Position numbers and translations under genes: made by a program. 64,000 bases of DNA from Endozoicomonas sp. OPT23 (GTDB taxonomy: Bacteria; Pseudomonadota; Gammaproteobacteria; Pseudomonadales; Endozoicomonadaceae), in assembly GCF_009653635.1 (NCBI RefSeq), contig NZ_PPFD01000001.1:411595-475594 (forward strand). The letters are read 5' to 3'. The notes beneath the pieces are model-generated. The model was not told where the DNA came from. It made no database searches and saw only the letters and a program-made list of their open reading frames with translations. Positions 7,805 to 17,575 of the stretch are shown one piece after another. The stretch's first letter is position 1; every line of letters begins with the position of its first letter.

Positions 7805-10800
7805 GTGCATAAACACATTCATTTGATGTTCTTGGGGTTGTTTACTGTTGGTTTGCTGATTCATAGTCATGAATTATCTGCTGGTGGGTTTAAGTTGGTA
7901 GAAAGCCATTGGCATCATGTCTATTCAGGCGACTCTACAGGTCTAGTGCATTCAAGGCTCAAACGTGATGTTCATAGAAAGGAAACTGTAATCAATGCAG
8001 TAAGAAGAATAAGAAAAATAAATGTTAGTTTTGATTCGAGTAGGGTGTCATCAGGAGAAATAGTAGAGCTCTACGAATTTCTATGGAATGGGGTAGGAAA
8101 AAGCGAAACTGATGTATTAGAACTTCTTATATGTACAGGCTCTGTTGATCAAACTTTTGATGACGACTTGATAAGAGTAGAACGGGTGGAGGCCTTGCTG
8201 GCAGGAGAGAGTGGTAGTCAATGCTCAAAAGTGTATCTCTTAGCAGAGGCAGGAAAAACCAGCTTGTCTCTCAGGAGCACTTCAGTTGCAAAATTAGGTT
8301 TTATTGACAGTAACGGAAAAATTTTCTGGATGGATGAAGGTAAGTTCTCCAATGAGAAGGAAAGTGTAACGGTTGATGATTTTGATAGTCAGAACTTTAA
8401 GGGAAAGTTGAACATCAAGTATGACCGCTGGATCGGTAAGAGTGACATTGAGATGAAAGTTGAAAGCCTTGCTGAAGGAAACCGTCAACAATCAATGTTG
8501 GGCTCAGGGAGTGGTGGCTATGGGGATGACGATGATTCGGATCGAAAGCACGGGAAATCACCAGCACCTACTTCAATGCTATCCACAATACTTATTTGGT
8601 TTAACGGCTCCAGACAGAATGAAAATTCAGATCCGTCGGCTTTTATGTTGAGCTCTCTATTACCGGAAGCCGTCCAGAACACATTCAGAATTCAGCTGGT
8701 TACAGATGATGGTCATGTTTATATCGCTGACCTTTCGAAAGAAGATTTAGATAAGGCATTACGGATAGCGCCATTCCAGTCCCCCGACTATTGGCAGGAC
8801 TTATTGACGGGTATAACTGCGGTCGAAGATATTCAGAGCGCTTACCTGAACTGGATGTTTTATCAGGGAGGAGAGACTGTTCTGCGAGAAGAGTTTGAAG
8901 CAAGAGTGGATGAACTGGTCAGGACGTTGGCAGGTGGTTCTGTGGATATACAGTTACCAGCAAAGTTAACCACAGCACTGGGAATCCACAGTCCTGCTGG
9001 TGATCCTCCTGGAACCTTTGTGGATATGCGGTTGCCAGAAAAATTAATCAGAGCACTGGGAGTACATAGTCCTGTTGGTGACCCGCCAGGAACTTTTGAA
9101 GAACCTGTGGACATGCTGAGAGTACGACGGCAAGGACAGCATGGATCGATTTATGGGGAAGAAGCCAGAGGACAGAGAGAGAGAGCCGAGAGAAGTAGGC
9201 AACTAAGGCAACAAAAACTGGGTAGAGGGCTTGAAGGAAACGGCAATGGCGAGGGGCACCGACCTCCGGAGTCACATGAGCGAGCTGTACCGTCTGGTAA
9301 TCAACAATCTCGATTAAGTGAGTACGGTCGAGCTTTTATTGCCGCAGAGTTACGCAGTTTTCAAGGTCAAAGTGAATCAGAGTTGGCCGAGTCGGTACAA
9401 AATTTTTTGATGCACTATTTCTCGAATTTTATTTCGCAACCAATGCTCAGCGGAGTTAGAGCACTGTTTGAAGAAGGAGGGGGGCAAAACCGGATATCGA
9501 AACGACTGAATATTCGAAAAAATTCGATGAAGTATTACATCATGAACCTGATTCTTTCGGGTAGGGCTGTGCGGCTGGCCGAAAAACTGGTTTCTTTTAT
9601 CAACATCCAAAGCATTATCCAGCGTATTGGAAGCACTCAGTCCCCGCATTTGGCTCAGTTTATAGAGACTCCAGTACCTTTTCGTAGCGCTGAATGGTTC
9701 GTTGAAGGTGCAAGTATTGATAGCAGTGTTATTGAACACTTAGGCAGTGAGTTGCCTCTGGCTTTCTGGTCCTCTTTGTCAGATACACTTGATAGTGATA
9801 ATGAAAATAGCCTGGTAACCATCAGCTATGTCTCCCAGAATAATTCACATCAACATGCAAGGCTGACCCTGCTTGACTCCTCAGACAGTGGAGGGGTTAC
9901 AGACGTGGTGTCAGCCGGCCATCTTTGGCAAGCGCTGGTTCCTTCTGCTGTAGGCATGCTGGATTTTCAGGGTGAATTGCTACGAACGCTGATAAAGTCA
10001 CTAGGGTTGAAGCAGAATGTTGCTCTGCTGATGGAAAAACTGCTGAGAGCAGGTTTCTTCAATCAACTGTGTGGTTTTGACTGTACACCAGCTTTAGCTT
10101 CGAAGGGTAGAGGTGTTCAAATACAGATACAAAAGAATGAAGATGGTACTGTTCAGGTTTCTATCCAATTGCAAGTAGTTGACCTCAGTTCCAGGGGTAG
10201 GCTGAGAGCTACTGTTCCAGTGGATATGTCATTGTCGGTGGAGCTGTTTTTTGATGCCTCTGGTCATAGGCATGAGATTACAGGGCGTAGAATCAGAATT
10301 ATAAAGGCTCCTGACTCGGATGCTCTAGCTTATTTGAATCAACTTATGAAACTTGAAGGCCTGAATCCGTCAGCAGCGAACCGCTCACTTCTTGAGGCAG
10401 CGCTCGGGTCATCTTATCGTGCCGACTACAATCGACTAAGCCCTGAAAATCAGCTAAGAGAGAGAAGTGAAAATCGAACATTTCTCATGGTATATGAGCA
10501 TTTGATGGCGGCGAATAAAAATCTTAACCAAATGGTTGGTGAGATTCTGGAAAGCCAAGGCTATCGTTTATCACATGGGCGTTATGCAGGTAGTTTTAGT
10601 TCAATATTTTCTAACATAAGGCCGACTCTTGATCTTCTGGAGACTTTACTGCGTTATCATCAGGAAGTAGAAGAAACGACTTATTGGGACTTAAATAGAA
10701 GTTTGGTGAGACGTGCAAATGGGATCAATCAATATACTTGGCCAACCGTTTTGTTAAGAAGAGCGGTCATAGGGTTGAGGAAAAAAATTGAAAATTATCG

Positions 10801-12796
10801 GAAGAGATTGCGTCAAGGAAAATACTGGGCTAAACGACAGTTAGCAAGCCAATGTGAGGCTAGTAGGGAGCTACTGCTAGAAGTACAGAGATTGAGGGAT
10901 GAGTATTTAAGATTATCCAGCACTATAGGTAGGGATTATAATTCCGATTCACCAGAGCATAAAAATTTACAGGCATTGATTAAACCGCTGGAGATTGAAC
11001 TTAGCTTTTCAGAAGTAGTGGCAAGGATATGGCACCTTCAGGCGCTTCATCAAACCTATATAGAGAGACGCGAGGTGCACAATGCGTTTATTGGTAAATA
11101 TGGAACGACCTATTTAAGGCTTAATCCTTACGAAGACGTTGAGGATAGACAGCGGGGAACGGAAGCAACTGCAATTACAGCACGCTATATACCTGTTCCA
11201 GGAGGGAGTGGGGGGGCTGCTCAATTGACTGCGTATAATTCATTGTCTCAGCCAACTGCTGACAATGATCCATTTGTAGTTATTGATAGTCCAGGTGCTT
11301 TATCGCAGCCAGTAGCTGCTGGCTCAGGGCAAGAAGTGTCGTTTGAAGATTTTCTGAGTGAAGACCAAATGACTACTCCAGTAGACACCAGAACAGCGTC
11401 GCGGACGGAGACCACTCATCTTCCTCACTCTGCACCGACTGGAACCGCTCTACCCTATTACCCCTTAGATGCAGAAGGTCCTCCGCCTGCTTATGAGCCA
11501 AGGCAGGTTGAGGAACAGCAAGAGCGAGAAGCAATAATGAGGAGGACCAGTCTTCCTTTAAGACAGTGGTCAACGCTCCATGATGGAAACGGTAGCAGAG
11601 ATCATCCTCGATCTCTTCAGGAAAGCCAAACTCCCAGATATGCATATAGCCATGAGAGCCACAGACCTAAAACTTGCAGTAGTCGATCTGGCTCAAGTCG
11701 TTTACCGACGACACCAGAGGGTGTAGAAACGTTATCTCCTTTTTCATCGGAATATTTGGGACGATCACCCACAGATCCATCGATATTGACAGCAAACCGA
11801 GTTCAGAGACACGATGCGCAGTTCGGGCCGTTATCTCTTCAGGACTCGCAGGGAACTGCTGATTATCATCGGCATCCATCTTCCTCAAGTGTCCCTGTCC
11901 CTGTCCATGTTCATACTCGAGCTCGTAACGGGAATAGACAGCCACCAAGTCTCAGTGGTTCATCTTCAGTTTCAACCACAGCCAGGTCGCCTGTATCTCT
12001 TCCACCCTTAGCACAATGGTATGGAGTGGGCCTCAGCCAACCGAGGATGGAACGGTCGTCGGTGTCTCCCCCTCACACGGCAGTACGGGATGGGTTCAGT
12101 CAGCCTTCGACCAGCCTCGGCTATTGGGGACCTTCAGCACGTGACTTTGAGCAACTCTCTTCAACCTGGTTGCCAGATGGTCATTCAATGTCTCAGGGCG
12201 GGCTTGGTCAACCCGTTACAGGAAGAGGGCAGTCCATACCGGGGAGGTATGCGTCTCAATCACACTTGCCTCAGTCAGGAAATACACGCAGTAAACGCCC
12301 AGGTTCAGCCAGTCACTTCAGAGAGCTTCAATCTGCAGCAACTTCTGACAATATTAATCAGATGGGGTTGGAAGATCCTTCCGCCTCAGAGAGGTTGACC
12401 AGAGCAGGCCGTGAGTGGTCTAGAAGCCGTAACTCGCTAGGAAGTATGGAAGATCTCAGGGCTGCAGGGCCGGCTATTAGAAAAAAACTAACCAGTTTTC
12501 TTAGATCTCTCCGATCAAGTCCTGGCAATCATGAATTAAGAGCGGCAGCTGATCAGTTGTTTAAGTATCTTTCGAAAGGTAAAGGGTTCTCGGTTATCCG
12601 TATTGCAGCAAGGTTTCAGCTAGGCCAAACGACTTATAGAAATAATGTAGATAATTTTTTAACGCTGATGAAGCTAGTTTTAGAGGGTAATCAGCCACAA
12701 ATAGTAGCCGAAGCTCTCTTTGGTATATGTGAGTTTGAATTGAGAAGTTGGTATGAGGAAGCAATAGTCGAACCTGCGTTTGGGACTTTACTCTAG
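7805..12796 (+). CDS. Giant exported protein of unknown function (1663 residues)
   Basis: I do not recognise this family. The N-terminus looks like a signal peptide (hydrophobic run MFLGLFTVGLLIHS, cleavage near ELSA); the start may be the GTG at 7805 or the ATG at 7826, neither with a clear ribosome binding site. Visible regions are: a beta-rich domain (about residues 20-220); a Gly/Asp/Ser linker; two tandem 26-residue repeats at 380-405 and 406-431 sharing ALG(I/V)HSP(A/V)GDPPGTF; a basic Arg/Glu/Gln-rich stretch; a large middle region with amphipathic and coiled-coil-like helices (about 950-1080); a long Ser/Pro/Arg-rich, probably disordered region (about 1120-1520) with a PPPAY motif at 1226-1230; and a helical C-terminal domain (about 1540-1663). 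Flanking AT-rich DNA suggests lineage-specific or acquired DNA. A surface or host-directed role is possible but unproven. Confidence 0.7.
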   Translation: MHKHIHLMFLGLFTVGLLIHSHELSAGGFKLVESHWHHVYSGDSTGLVHSRLKRDVHRKETVINAVRRIRKINVSFDSSRVSSGEIVELYEFLWNGVGKSETDVLELLICTGSVDQTFDDDLIRVERVEALLAGESGSQCSKVYLLAEAGKTSLSLRSTSVAKLGFIDSNGKIFWMDEGKFSNEKESVTVDDFDSQNFKGKLNIKYDRWIGKSDIEMKVESLAEGNRQQSMLGSGSGGYGDDDDSDRKHGKSPAPTSMLSTILIWFNGSRQNENSDPSAFMLSSLLPEAVQNTFRIQLVTDDGHVYIADLSKEDLDKALRIAPFQSPDYWQDLLTGITAVEDIQSAYLNWMFYQGGETVLREEFEARVDELVRTLAGGSVDIQLPAKLTTALGIHSPAGDPPGTFVDMRLPEKLIRALGVHSPVGDPPGTFEEPVDMLRVRRQGQHGSIYGEEARGQRERAERSRQLRQQKLGRGLEGNGNGEGHRPPESHERAVPSGNQQSRLSEYGRAFIAAELRSFQGQSESELAESVQNFLMHYFSNFISQPMLSGVRALFEEGGGQNRISKRLNIRKNSMKYYIMNLILSGRAVRLAEKLVSFINIQSIIQRIGSTQSPHLAQFIETPVPFRSAEWFVEGASIDSSVIEHLGSELPLAFWSSLSDTLDSDNENSLVTISYVSQNNSHQHARLTLLDSSDSGGVTDVVSAGHLWQALVPSAVGMLDFQGELLRTLIKSLGLKQNVALLMEKLLRAGFFNQLCGFDCTPALASKGRGVQIQIQKNEDGTVQVSIQLQVVDLSSRGRLRATVPVDMSLSVELFFDASGHRHEITGRRIRIIKAPDSDALAYLNQLMKLEGLNPSAANRSLLEAALGSSYRADYNRLSPENQLRERSENRTFLMVYEHLMAANKNLNQMVGEILESQGYRLSHGRYAGSFSSIFSNIRPTLDLLETLLRYHQEVEETTYWDLNRSLVRRANGINQYTWPTVLLRRAVIGLRKKIENYRKRLRQGKYWAKRQLASQCEASRELLLEVQRLRDEYLRLSSTIGRDYNSDSPEHKNLQALIKPLEIELSFSEVVARIWHLQALHQTYIERREVHNAFIGKYGTTYLRLNPYEDVEDRQRGTEATAITARYIPVPGGSGGAAQLTAYNSLSQPTADNDPFVVIDSPGALSQPVAAGSGQEVSFEDFLSEDQMTTPVDTRTASRTETTHLPHSAPTGTALPYYPLDAEGPPPAYEPRQVEEQQEREAIMRRTSLPLRQWSTLHDGNGSRDHPRSLQESQTPRYAYSHESHRPKTCSSRSGSSRLPTTPEGVETLSPFSSEYLGRSPTDPSILTANRVQRHDAQFGPLSLQDSQGTADYHRHPSSSSVPVPVHVHTRARNGNRQPPSLSGSSSVSTTARSPVSLPPLAQWYGVGLSQPRMERSSVSPPHTAVRDGFSQPSTSLGYWGPSARDFEQLSSTWLPDGHSMSQGGLGQPVTGRGQSIPGRYASQSHLPQSGNTRSKRPGSASHFRELQSAATSDNINQMGLEDPSASERLTRAGREWSRSRNSLGSMEDLRAAGPAIRKKLTSFLRSLRSSPGNHELRAAADQLFKYLSKGKGFSVIRIAARFQLGQTTYRNNVDNFLTLMKLVLEGNQPQIVAEALFGICEFELRSWYEEAIVEPAFGTLL
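8942..9097 (+). repeat. Two tandem 78-bp repeats inside the giant gene
   Basis: Copies at 8942-9019 and 9020-9097 each encode 26 residues starting VD(I/M) and ending GDPPGTF, with most differences conservative. This in-frame duplication indicates internal expansion of the coding sequence. Confidence 0.85.
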
Positions 12797-13542
12797 TTTT
12801 GAAGAACAGCTGTCCTGGCCAAACACCACACATCAACCCTCTCAGCACCCTGCTTTTTCAAAAGCAGGGCAATCTCTGAAACTGTGGCACCCGTTGTCAC
12901 AACATCATCAACAATAGCTACATGCCTGAATGAAAATGACTTACTGATGATGAAGGCATTTTTAAGATTTGTTTTACGGCGTTTGGCTGTCAAACCCTGC
13001 TGAGAGTCAGTGTACTTCTGTCGCTTGACCAGTCGTGACTCAAGACTTAAAACAGAGTTTTCATTTATACCTGTATGAAGTTTACGGGCCAGTAACAGGC
13101 TCTGGTCAAATCCTCTCACTCTTAATCTCTGATTATGCAAAGGGACAGGAATAATGGTTTCCGGCCATGGTTCATCGTCATAACTGTGGATAAGTATTTT
13201 ACTGAGCTGTTTAACCAGCGGCGGCAGAAACACAATCTGCCGCTGATGTTTTATTTTCTGGATAAGAAAGTTAACTGGAAAATCGTACTGAAAGGCAGAG
13301 ATACAGCGGTCGAATGCTGGTGGTTTTTTCAGGCAGTTTGCACAGACCTGAGAGAACGACTCCAGCATAGGTAAACCACAACAATAACAGGCATTTGAAG
13401 CTATCGGCAGGCTGTCTATGCAGAGCCCGCAGAGAGGCTTGTCAGCTGTAGTATCTGCTCGGCACAGCAAACAACTGATGGTTATGTGTTGTTTGAAATT
13501 TAACCAGTTGTAAACTCTGTTACGAATTTTAAATTGACGCAT
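12793..13542 (-). CDS. comF: ComF family phosphoribosyltransferase-like protein
   Basis: A 249-residue ComF/GntX-type protein. Four Cys-rich pairs in the N-terminal third (CLLC, CGLC, CYCCG, CANC) form the zinc-finger-like region, and the C-terminal phosphoribosyltransferase domain has the PRPP-binding motif VDDVVTTGAT. ComF proteins act in uptake or processing of transforming DNA in competent bacteria. In Pseudomonas-like genomes comF lies beside bioB, as here. Its stop codon overlaps that of the giant gene in a shared CTAG, so the two genes run into each other with no room for a terminator. Confidence 0.88.
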   Translation of the reverse strand: MRQFKIRNRVYNWLNFKQHITISCLLCRADTTADKPLCGLCIDSLPIASNACYCCGLPMLESFSQVCANCLKKPPAFDRCISAFQYDFPVNFLIQKIKHQRQIVFLPPLVKQLSKILIHSYDDEPWPETIIPVPLHNQRLRVRGFDQSLLLARKLHTGINENSVLSLESRLVKRQKYTDSQQGLTAKRRKTNLKNAFIISKSFSFRHVAIVDDVVTTGATVSEIALLLKKQGAERVDVWCLARTAVLQN

Positions 13543-13604
13543 GGTTTCAGTTATTTATCATCAAGCATAATTTTATTTCTATTCCTGATATTTGCTGAGT
13601 CCTG

Positions 13605-13690
13605 TTAAGTACTCGAATATACAAAATCATAAGCCAGTTGCCCGCCAGTGATGGGCAATTGATCATTTAATATTCGATTACACACATAAA
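13605..13690. repeat. Dispersed palindromic intergenic element, copy A
   Basis: This lies in the 199-base gap between divergent comF and bioB. It starts TTAAGTACTCGAATATAC and ends ATTCGATTACACACATAAA, with a central TTGCCCGCC...GGGCAA hairpin. It shares the outline of the copies at 30502, 55346 and 61624. Because it sits just upstream of bioB it may carry or disturb the biotin operon promoter. Confidence 0.65.
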
Positions 13691-13715
13691 CAGGTGTCAG
13701 CAAAACAATAAGAGA

Positions 13716-13730
13716 GCTTTCCCAGAAAGC
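13716..13730 (+). promoter_or_regulatory. Small hairpin in the bioB leader
   Basis: GCTTTC-CCA-GAAAGC ends 11 bases before the bioB ATG, where it may influence ribosome access. I did not see a recognisable BirA-type operator in the gap. Confidence 0.3.
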
Positions 13731-13741
13731 GCAGTGAGAAG

Positions 13742-14800
13742 ATGACTGACAGCCTCCGCCACGACTGGACTATTGAAGAAGTTGAAGCCCTGTTTCGCAA
13801 GCCGTTCAACGACCTGATCTTTCAGGCGCAGGTGGCTCATCGGGAACACTTTGATCCAAACCGTGTGCAGGTTAGTACACTGCTTTCGATCAAGACAGGC
13901 GCCTGCCCTGAAGATTGCAAATATTGTCCGCAGAGTGGCCACTACAACACCGGTCTTGATAAAGAAAAACTGATGGAAGTGCGCAAGGTGCTGGAAGAAG
14001 CCCGTCGTGCCAAAGCATCCGGTGCTACTCGCTTCTGCATGGGTGCCGCCTGGAAAAACCCGCCAGCAAAAGACATGCCTTACATTTTTGAAATGGTGAA
14101 GGGTGTTAAAGAGTTGGGTCTGGAAACCTGCATGACTCTGGGTATGCTGAATAAAGATCAGGCGACTCAACTGGCAGAAGCGGGTCTGGATTATTACAAC
14201 CACAACCTCGACACCTCTCCTGAGTTCTACGGTAGCATCATTACCACTCGTACCTTCTCCGATCGAATGGATACGCTGGCTCACGTTCGTGATTCCGGCA
14301 TGAATATCTGCAGTGGCGGTATTGTGGGTCTGGGTGAAACCGAGCGCGATCGTGCCGGTATGTTGATCGAATTGGCCAACCTGCCTAAGCACCCGGAAAG
14401 TGTGCCTATTAATATGCTGGTTCGCGTGGAAGGTACGCCGCTGGAAAATGTGGACGCTGTAGATGGTATTGATTTTGTACGCTCTATCGCCGTTGCCAAA
14501 ATTCTGATGCCTGCTTCCAATGTACGTCTGTCGGCCGGTCGTGAAAACATGAGTGATGAACTTCAGGCACTGGCGTTTCTTGCTGGTGCTAACTCTATCT
14601 TCCTTGGAGATAAGCTACTTACGACGCCTAACCCGAAAGAAAGCCGTGACCGTCAGCTGTTCGACAAGCTGGGTATCAATATGGATGAAAATACGGTTGA
14701 CGAAGCCAGCGAAGAGGAAATGGAAGAGTTTGCTAAAAACTGTCCACTGCGTGAGCGTGATAATGATCAGTACTACGACGCGATGAACAAGGCTTCCTGA
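13742..14800 (+). CDS. bioB: Biotin synthase
   Basis: A 352-residue radical-SAM enzyme that inserts sulphur into dethiobiotin in the last step of biotin synthesis. The iron-sulphur ligand motif CPEDCKYC lies near residue 56, following LLSIKTGA, and the family segments [18 protein letters not shown] and [12 protein letters not shown] are all present. Length is normal. It is the first gene of bioBFHCD; bioF begins 2 bases after its stop, so translation is probably coupled. The upstream gap holds repeat copy A rather than a clear BirA operator. Confidence 0.97.
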   Translation: MTDSLRHDWTIEEVEALFRKPFNDLIFQAQVAHREHFDPNRVQVSTLLSIKTGACPEDCKYCPQSGHYNTGLDKEKLMEVRKVLEEARRAKASGATRFCMGAAWKNPPAKDMPYIFEMVKGVKELGLETCMTLGMLNKDQATQLAEAGLDYYNHNLDTSPEFYGSIITTRTFSDRMDTLAHVRDSGMNICSGGIVGLGETERDRAGMLIELANLPKHPESVPINMLVRVEGTPLENVDAVDGIDFVRSIAVAKILMPASNVRLSAGRENMSDELQALAFLAGANSIFLGDKLLTTPNPKESRDRQLFDKLGINMDENTVDEASEEEMEEFAKNCPLRERDNDQYYDAMNKAS

Positions 14801-14802
14801 GA

Positions 14803-16005
14803 ATGTTCGATCTGGAAACTGATCTGCGAGCACGAAAAGAAGCCGGTCTTTATCGTTCCCGAAAGACGCTGGAAACTCCTCAGGGGCCAGAGGTCACCGT
14901 TGATGGTAAACGTTATCTGGCTTTCTGCAGCAATGATTACCTCGGGTTGGCTAGCCACCCTGAGGTAAGCAACAGCATTGCTTCAGCGACACAGGATTAC
15001 GGTACCGGCGGTGGTGCTTCCCATCTGGTCGTTGGCCACAGTCGTGCACACCATCAATTGGAAGAAGAGCTGGCCGAATTTACCGGGCGTGAACGGGTGC
15101 TGCTGTTTTCCAACGGTTATATGGCTAACCTGGGTGTGATCAGTGCGCTGTTGGGTAAGGAAGATGCTGTGTTTCAGGACCGCCTGAACCATGCTTCTCT
15201 TCTGGACGCAGGCCTGCTTTCCGGTGCTCGTTTTCAGCGTTATCTGCATAATGATGTGGATAATCTTGAGAAACGTCTGGCTCGAACGCAGGCTCGTCGA
15301 AAGCTGATTGTCACCGATGGTGTGTTCAGCATGGACGGTGATCTGGCTCCGATGACTGAGCTGGTTGCAACGGCAGAAAAGCATAATGCCTGGTTGATGG
15401 TCGATGATGCTCACGGTTTTGGTTGTCTCGGCAAACAGGGTGGTGGTGTTGCGGAACACTTTGGTCTTTCACAACGACAGTTACCTGTTCTGGTCGGGAC
15501 TCTTGGTAAAGCGTTCGGCACAGCGGGTGCTTTTGTTGCGGGCAGTGAAGCATTGATTGAAACACTGATTCAGTTTGCTCGGACTTATATCTATACCACT
15601 TCAATGCCGCCCGCTGTGGCAGAAGCTTCGCGAACCAGTTTACGATTGCTGCAGCAGGAAAACTGGCGCCGTGAAAAGCTGACAATCCTGATTCAACAGT
15701 TCCGCAAAGGTTGTGAGCAGCTGGGACTGGAACTGATGGACTCGCACTCTCCTATTCAGCCTGTTATGGTCGGCTCAGCTGAAGCAGCTGTGGCCATGAG
15801 TGAACAACTGGCAAGTATGGGAATACTGGTGACGCCTATTCGTCCACCAACGGTTCCCAAAGGTACTTCCAGACTGAGAATTACCTTCAGTGCCAGCCAT
15901 GAAGAACACCATGTTCAACAGCTGCTTGATGCTCTGGATAAAAGCACTCATTTGTTGTGTGAAAAAAGCTCGCGGAAGCAATCGTTTCAGGAGGAAGTAT
16001 CATGA
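14803..16005 (+). CDS. bioF: 8-amino-7-oxononanoate synthase
   Basis: A 400-residue PLP enzyme of the alpha-oxoamine synthase family that condenses pimeloyl-ACP/CoA with L-alanine. Visible are [12 protein letters not shown], the glycine-rich [14 protein letters not shown], the PLP-contacting VDDAHGFG, and the Schiff-base lysine in GTLGKAFG. Normal length with a slightly extended Gln/Ser-rich C-terminus. It overlaps bioH by four bases (ATGA), showing tight operon packing. Confidence 0.96.
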   Translation: MFDLETDLRARKEAGLYRSRKTLETPQGPEVTVDGKRYLAFCSNDYLGLASHPEVSNSIASATQDYGTGGGASHLVVGHSRAHHQLEEELAEFTGRERVLLFSNGYMANLGVISALLGKEDAVFQDRLNHASLLDAGLLSGARFQRYLHNDVDNLEKRLARTQARRKLIVTDGVFSMDGDLAPMTELVATAEKHNAWLMVDDAHGFGCLGKQGGGVAEHFGLSQRQLPVLVGTLGKAFGTAGAFVAGSEALIETLIQFARTYIYTTSMPPAVAEASRTSLRLLQQENWRREKLTILIQQFRKGCEQLGLELMDSHSPIQPVMVGSAEAAVAMSEQLASMGILVTPIRPPTVPKGTSRLRITFSASHEEHHVQQLLDALDKSTHLLCEKSSRKQSFQEEVS

Positions 16006-16754
16006 ACACTCTGCCTATTGTTCTGGTTAGTGGTTGGGGAATGCCTGCATCAGTAATGGAACCTCTTGCCGGGGCTCTGGATGGCGATGGCCGTGCATCG
16101 GTGGTTCAGCTTCCGGGACTGGTAGAAGAGCCTGGTCGTAAATACGACTGGCAGTCCATGCTTCAGTATCTTGATCTTCATCTGTTTGAAACCCCGGTCA
16201 TTCTTATTGGCTGGTCTATGGGCGGAGCTCTGGCATCACTCTATGCCAGCCAGAATCCGGACAAGGTAGCTGGACTGATCACGCTGGCCAGTAATCCATG
16301 TTTTGTCAGAAATGACGATTGGGCAGAGGCCATGCTGCCTCAAACTTTCGACAGTTTTTATCAAGGTATGAAAGAAGCACCTGCTGCGACGGTCGATCAG
16401 TTTGCAACACTGTGCAGCATGGGTAACGGCAACCGCAAAGATGTTCTGCAAAACCTGAAGAAAGCTATTGAATTCGATATGGATCTTGATTCAGACATTC
16501 TGCTGCAATTGCTGGAAATGCTGGGTAGCAGTAATGTCAGCTCACAGTTGTCTGATATTCGTTGTCCGGTGGTTCATTACTTCGGTAAACAGGATGCTCT
16601 GGTGCCAGCGGACGTCGCTGGTCGAGTCAGCAGAACATTCCCGGCACATCGGGTTGAACTGATTGATGGAGGGCATTGCTTCTTCCTGGATAAGGACAGC
16701 GGTGTGATTCAGCAGATTGCAGATCAGGTTAAGCGTCTATGCAGTCGAAGCTGA
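16002..16754 (+). CDS. bioH: Pimeloyl-ACP methyl ester esterase BioH
   Basis: A 250-residue alpha/beta hydrolase with the nucleophile elbow GWSMGG, an acidic residue in GKQDALVP and the catalytic His in GGHCFF, in the order and spacing expected for BioH. BioH removes the methyl group from pimeloyl-ACP methyl ester and ends the disguised fatty-acid-synthesis phase of biotin formation begun by BioC. Position between bioF and bioC supports the call over other hydrolases. It overlaps bioC by 16 bases in a different frame. Confidence 0.92.
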   Translation: MNTLPIVLVSGWGMPASVMEPLAGALDGDGRASVVQLPGLVEEPGRKYDWQSMLQYLDLHLFETPVILIGWSMGGALASLYASQNPDKVAGLITLASNPCFVRNDDWAEAMLPQTFDSFYQGMKEAPAATVDQFATLCSMGNGNRKDVLQNLKKAIEFDMDLDSDILLQLLEMLGSSNVSSQLSDIRCPVVHYFGKQDALVPADVAGRVSRTFPAHRVELIDGGHCFFLDKDSGVIQQIADQVKRLCSRS

Positions 16755-17542
16755 GAGACAGGGAAGCTCTGTTCAAAACCGTCGACAAGCAGCGGGTAGC
16801 TGCCAACTTCAGTCGTGCGGCGGAAACTTACGACAGTGCAGCAGCGTTGCAGAAACGTGTTGCTGCTCGAGCCATGCTGGGTGTTCCGGCAGGCTTTCAG
16901 CCTGAACGTGTGCTGGACTTAGGCTCTGGTACAGGCAGTCAGACTTCTATTCTGAAAACTACCTTTTCTGATGCTCATGTTACCGGTGTTGATCTGGCGA
17001 TGGGTATGTTGAAGCATGCCAGCTCCCAAGAACTGGATGCTTCATGGTGCAGAGGTGATATTGAATCGCTGCCTTTTAAAAATGACTCTTTTGATCTGGT
17101 ATTTTCCAGTCTCGCTATTCAGTGGTGTGAACTGGAGACTGTTCTTTCTGAAGTCAGAAGAATTCTAAAACCAGGTGGCCTTTTTGTGTTTTCGTCACTG
17201 GCGAAAGGCACTATGGTTGAGTTGAATCAGGCCTGGCAGCAGGTTGATTCTCACGTGCATATTAATGGTTTTGATCCTTTCAGCCTTCAACAACAGAAAG
17301 TCTCAAATTCAGCATTGCAACAGCGCTCCCTCATGTTGCAGCAGGAAACGCTTTACTATCCTTCGGTTCTGACTCTGTTGCGAGAGTTAAAGGCACTTGG
17401 AGTGAATACGGTGCACTCCGCTCAGCAAGGTCTGACAACCCGTGCACGCATTCAAAAGCTGGAACAGGCTTACGAATCATCCCGAACAGAGGTGGGGCTG
17501 CCTCTGTCCTATCAGGTCATCTACGGCACTCTTGTTAATTGA
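16739..17542 (+). CDS. bioC: Malonyl-ACP O-methyltransferase BioC
   Basis: A 267-residue class I SAM-dependent methyltransferase. The N-terminal VAANFSRAAETYDSAA is the BioC signature, followed by SAM-binding motif I LDLGSGTG and motif LPFKNDSFDLVFSSLAIQW. BioC methylates malonyl-ACP so that it can be elongated to pimeloyl-ACP. The start lies inside the end of bioH, consistent with translational coupling. Confidence 0.93.
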   Translation: MQSKLRDREALFKTVDKQRVAANFSRAAETYDSAAALQKRVAARAMLGVPAGFQPERVLDLGSGTGSQTSILKTTFSDAHVTGVDLAMGMLKHASSQELDASWCRGDIESLPFKNDSFDLVFSSLAIQWCELETVLSEVRRILKPGGLFVFSSLAKGTMVELNQAWQQVDSHVHINGFDPFSLQQQKVSNSALQQRSLMLQQETLYYPSVLTLLRELKALGVNTVHSAQQGLTTRARIQKLEQAYESSRTEVGLPLSYQVIYGTLVN

Positions 17543-17575
17543 TAGTGGCAAGTGAAGTAACTGGTTAACTGAATT

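Noticed and set aside
7960..7975. Furin-like RLKR cleavage site in the giant protein
   Set aside because: Four-residue basic motifs are common by chance, and no supporting toxin-like domain was seen.
13697..14392. Long antisense frame opposite bioB
   Set aside because: It is a shadow of the highly conserved bioB frame; composition is His/Phe-rich as expected of a reverse-complement reading, with no domain or ribosome binding site.
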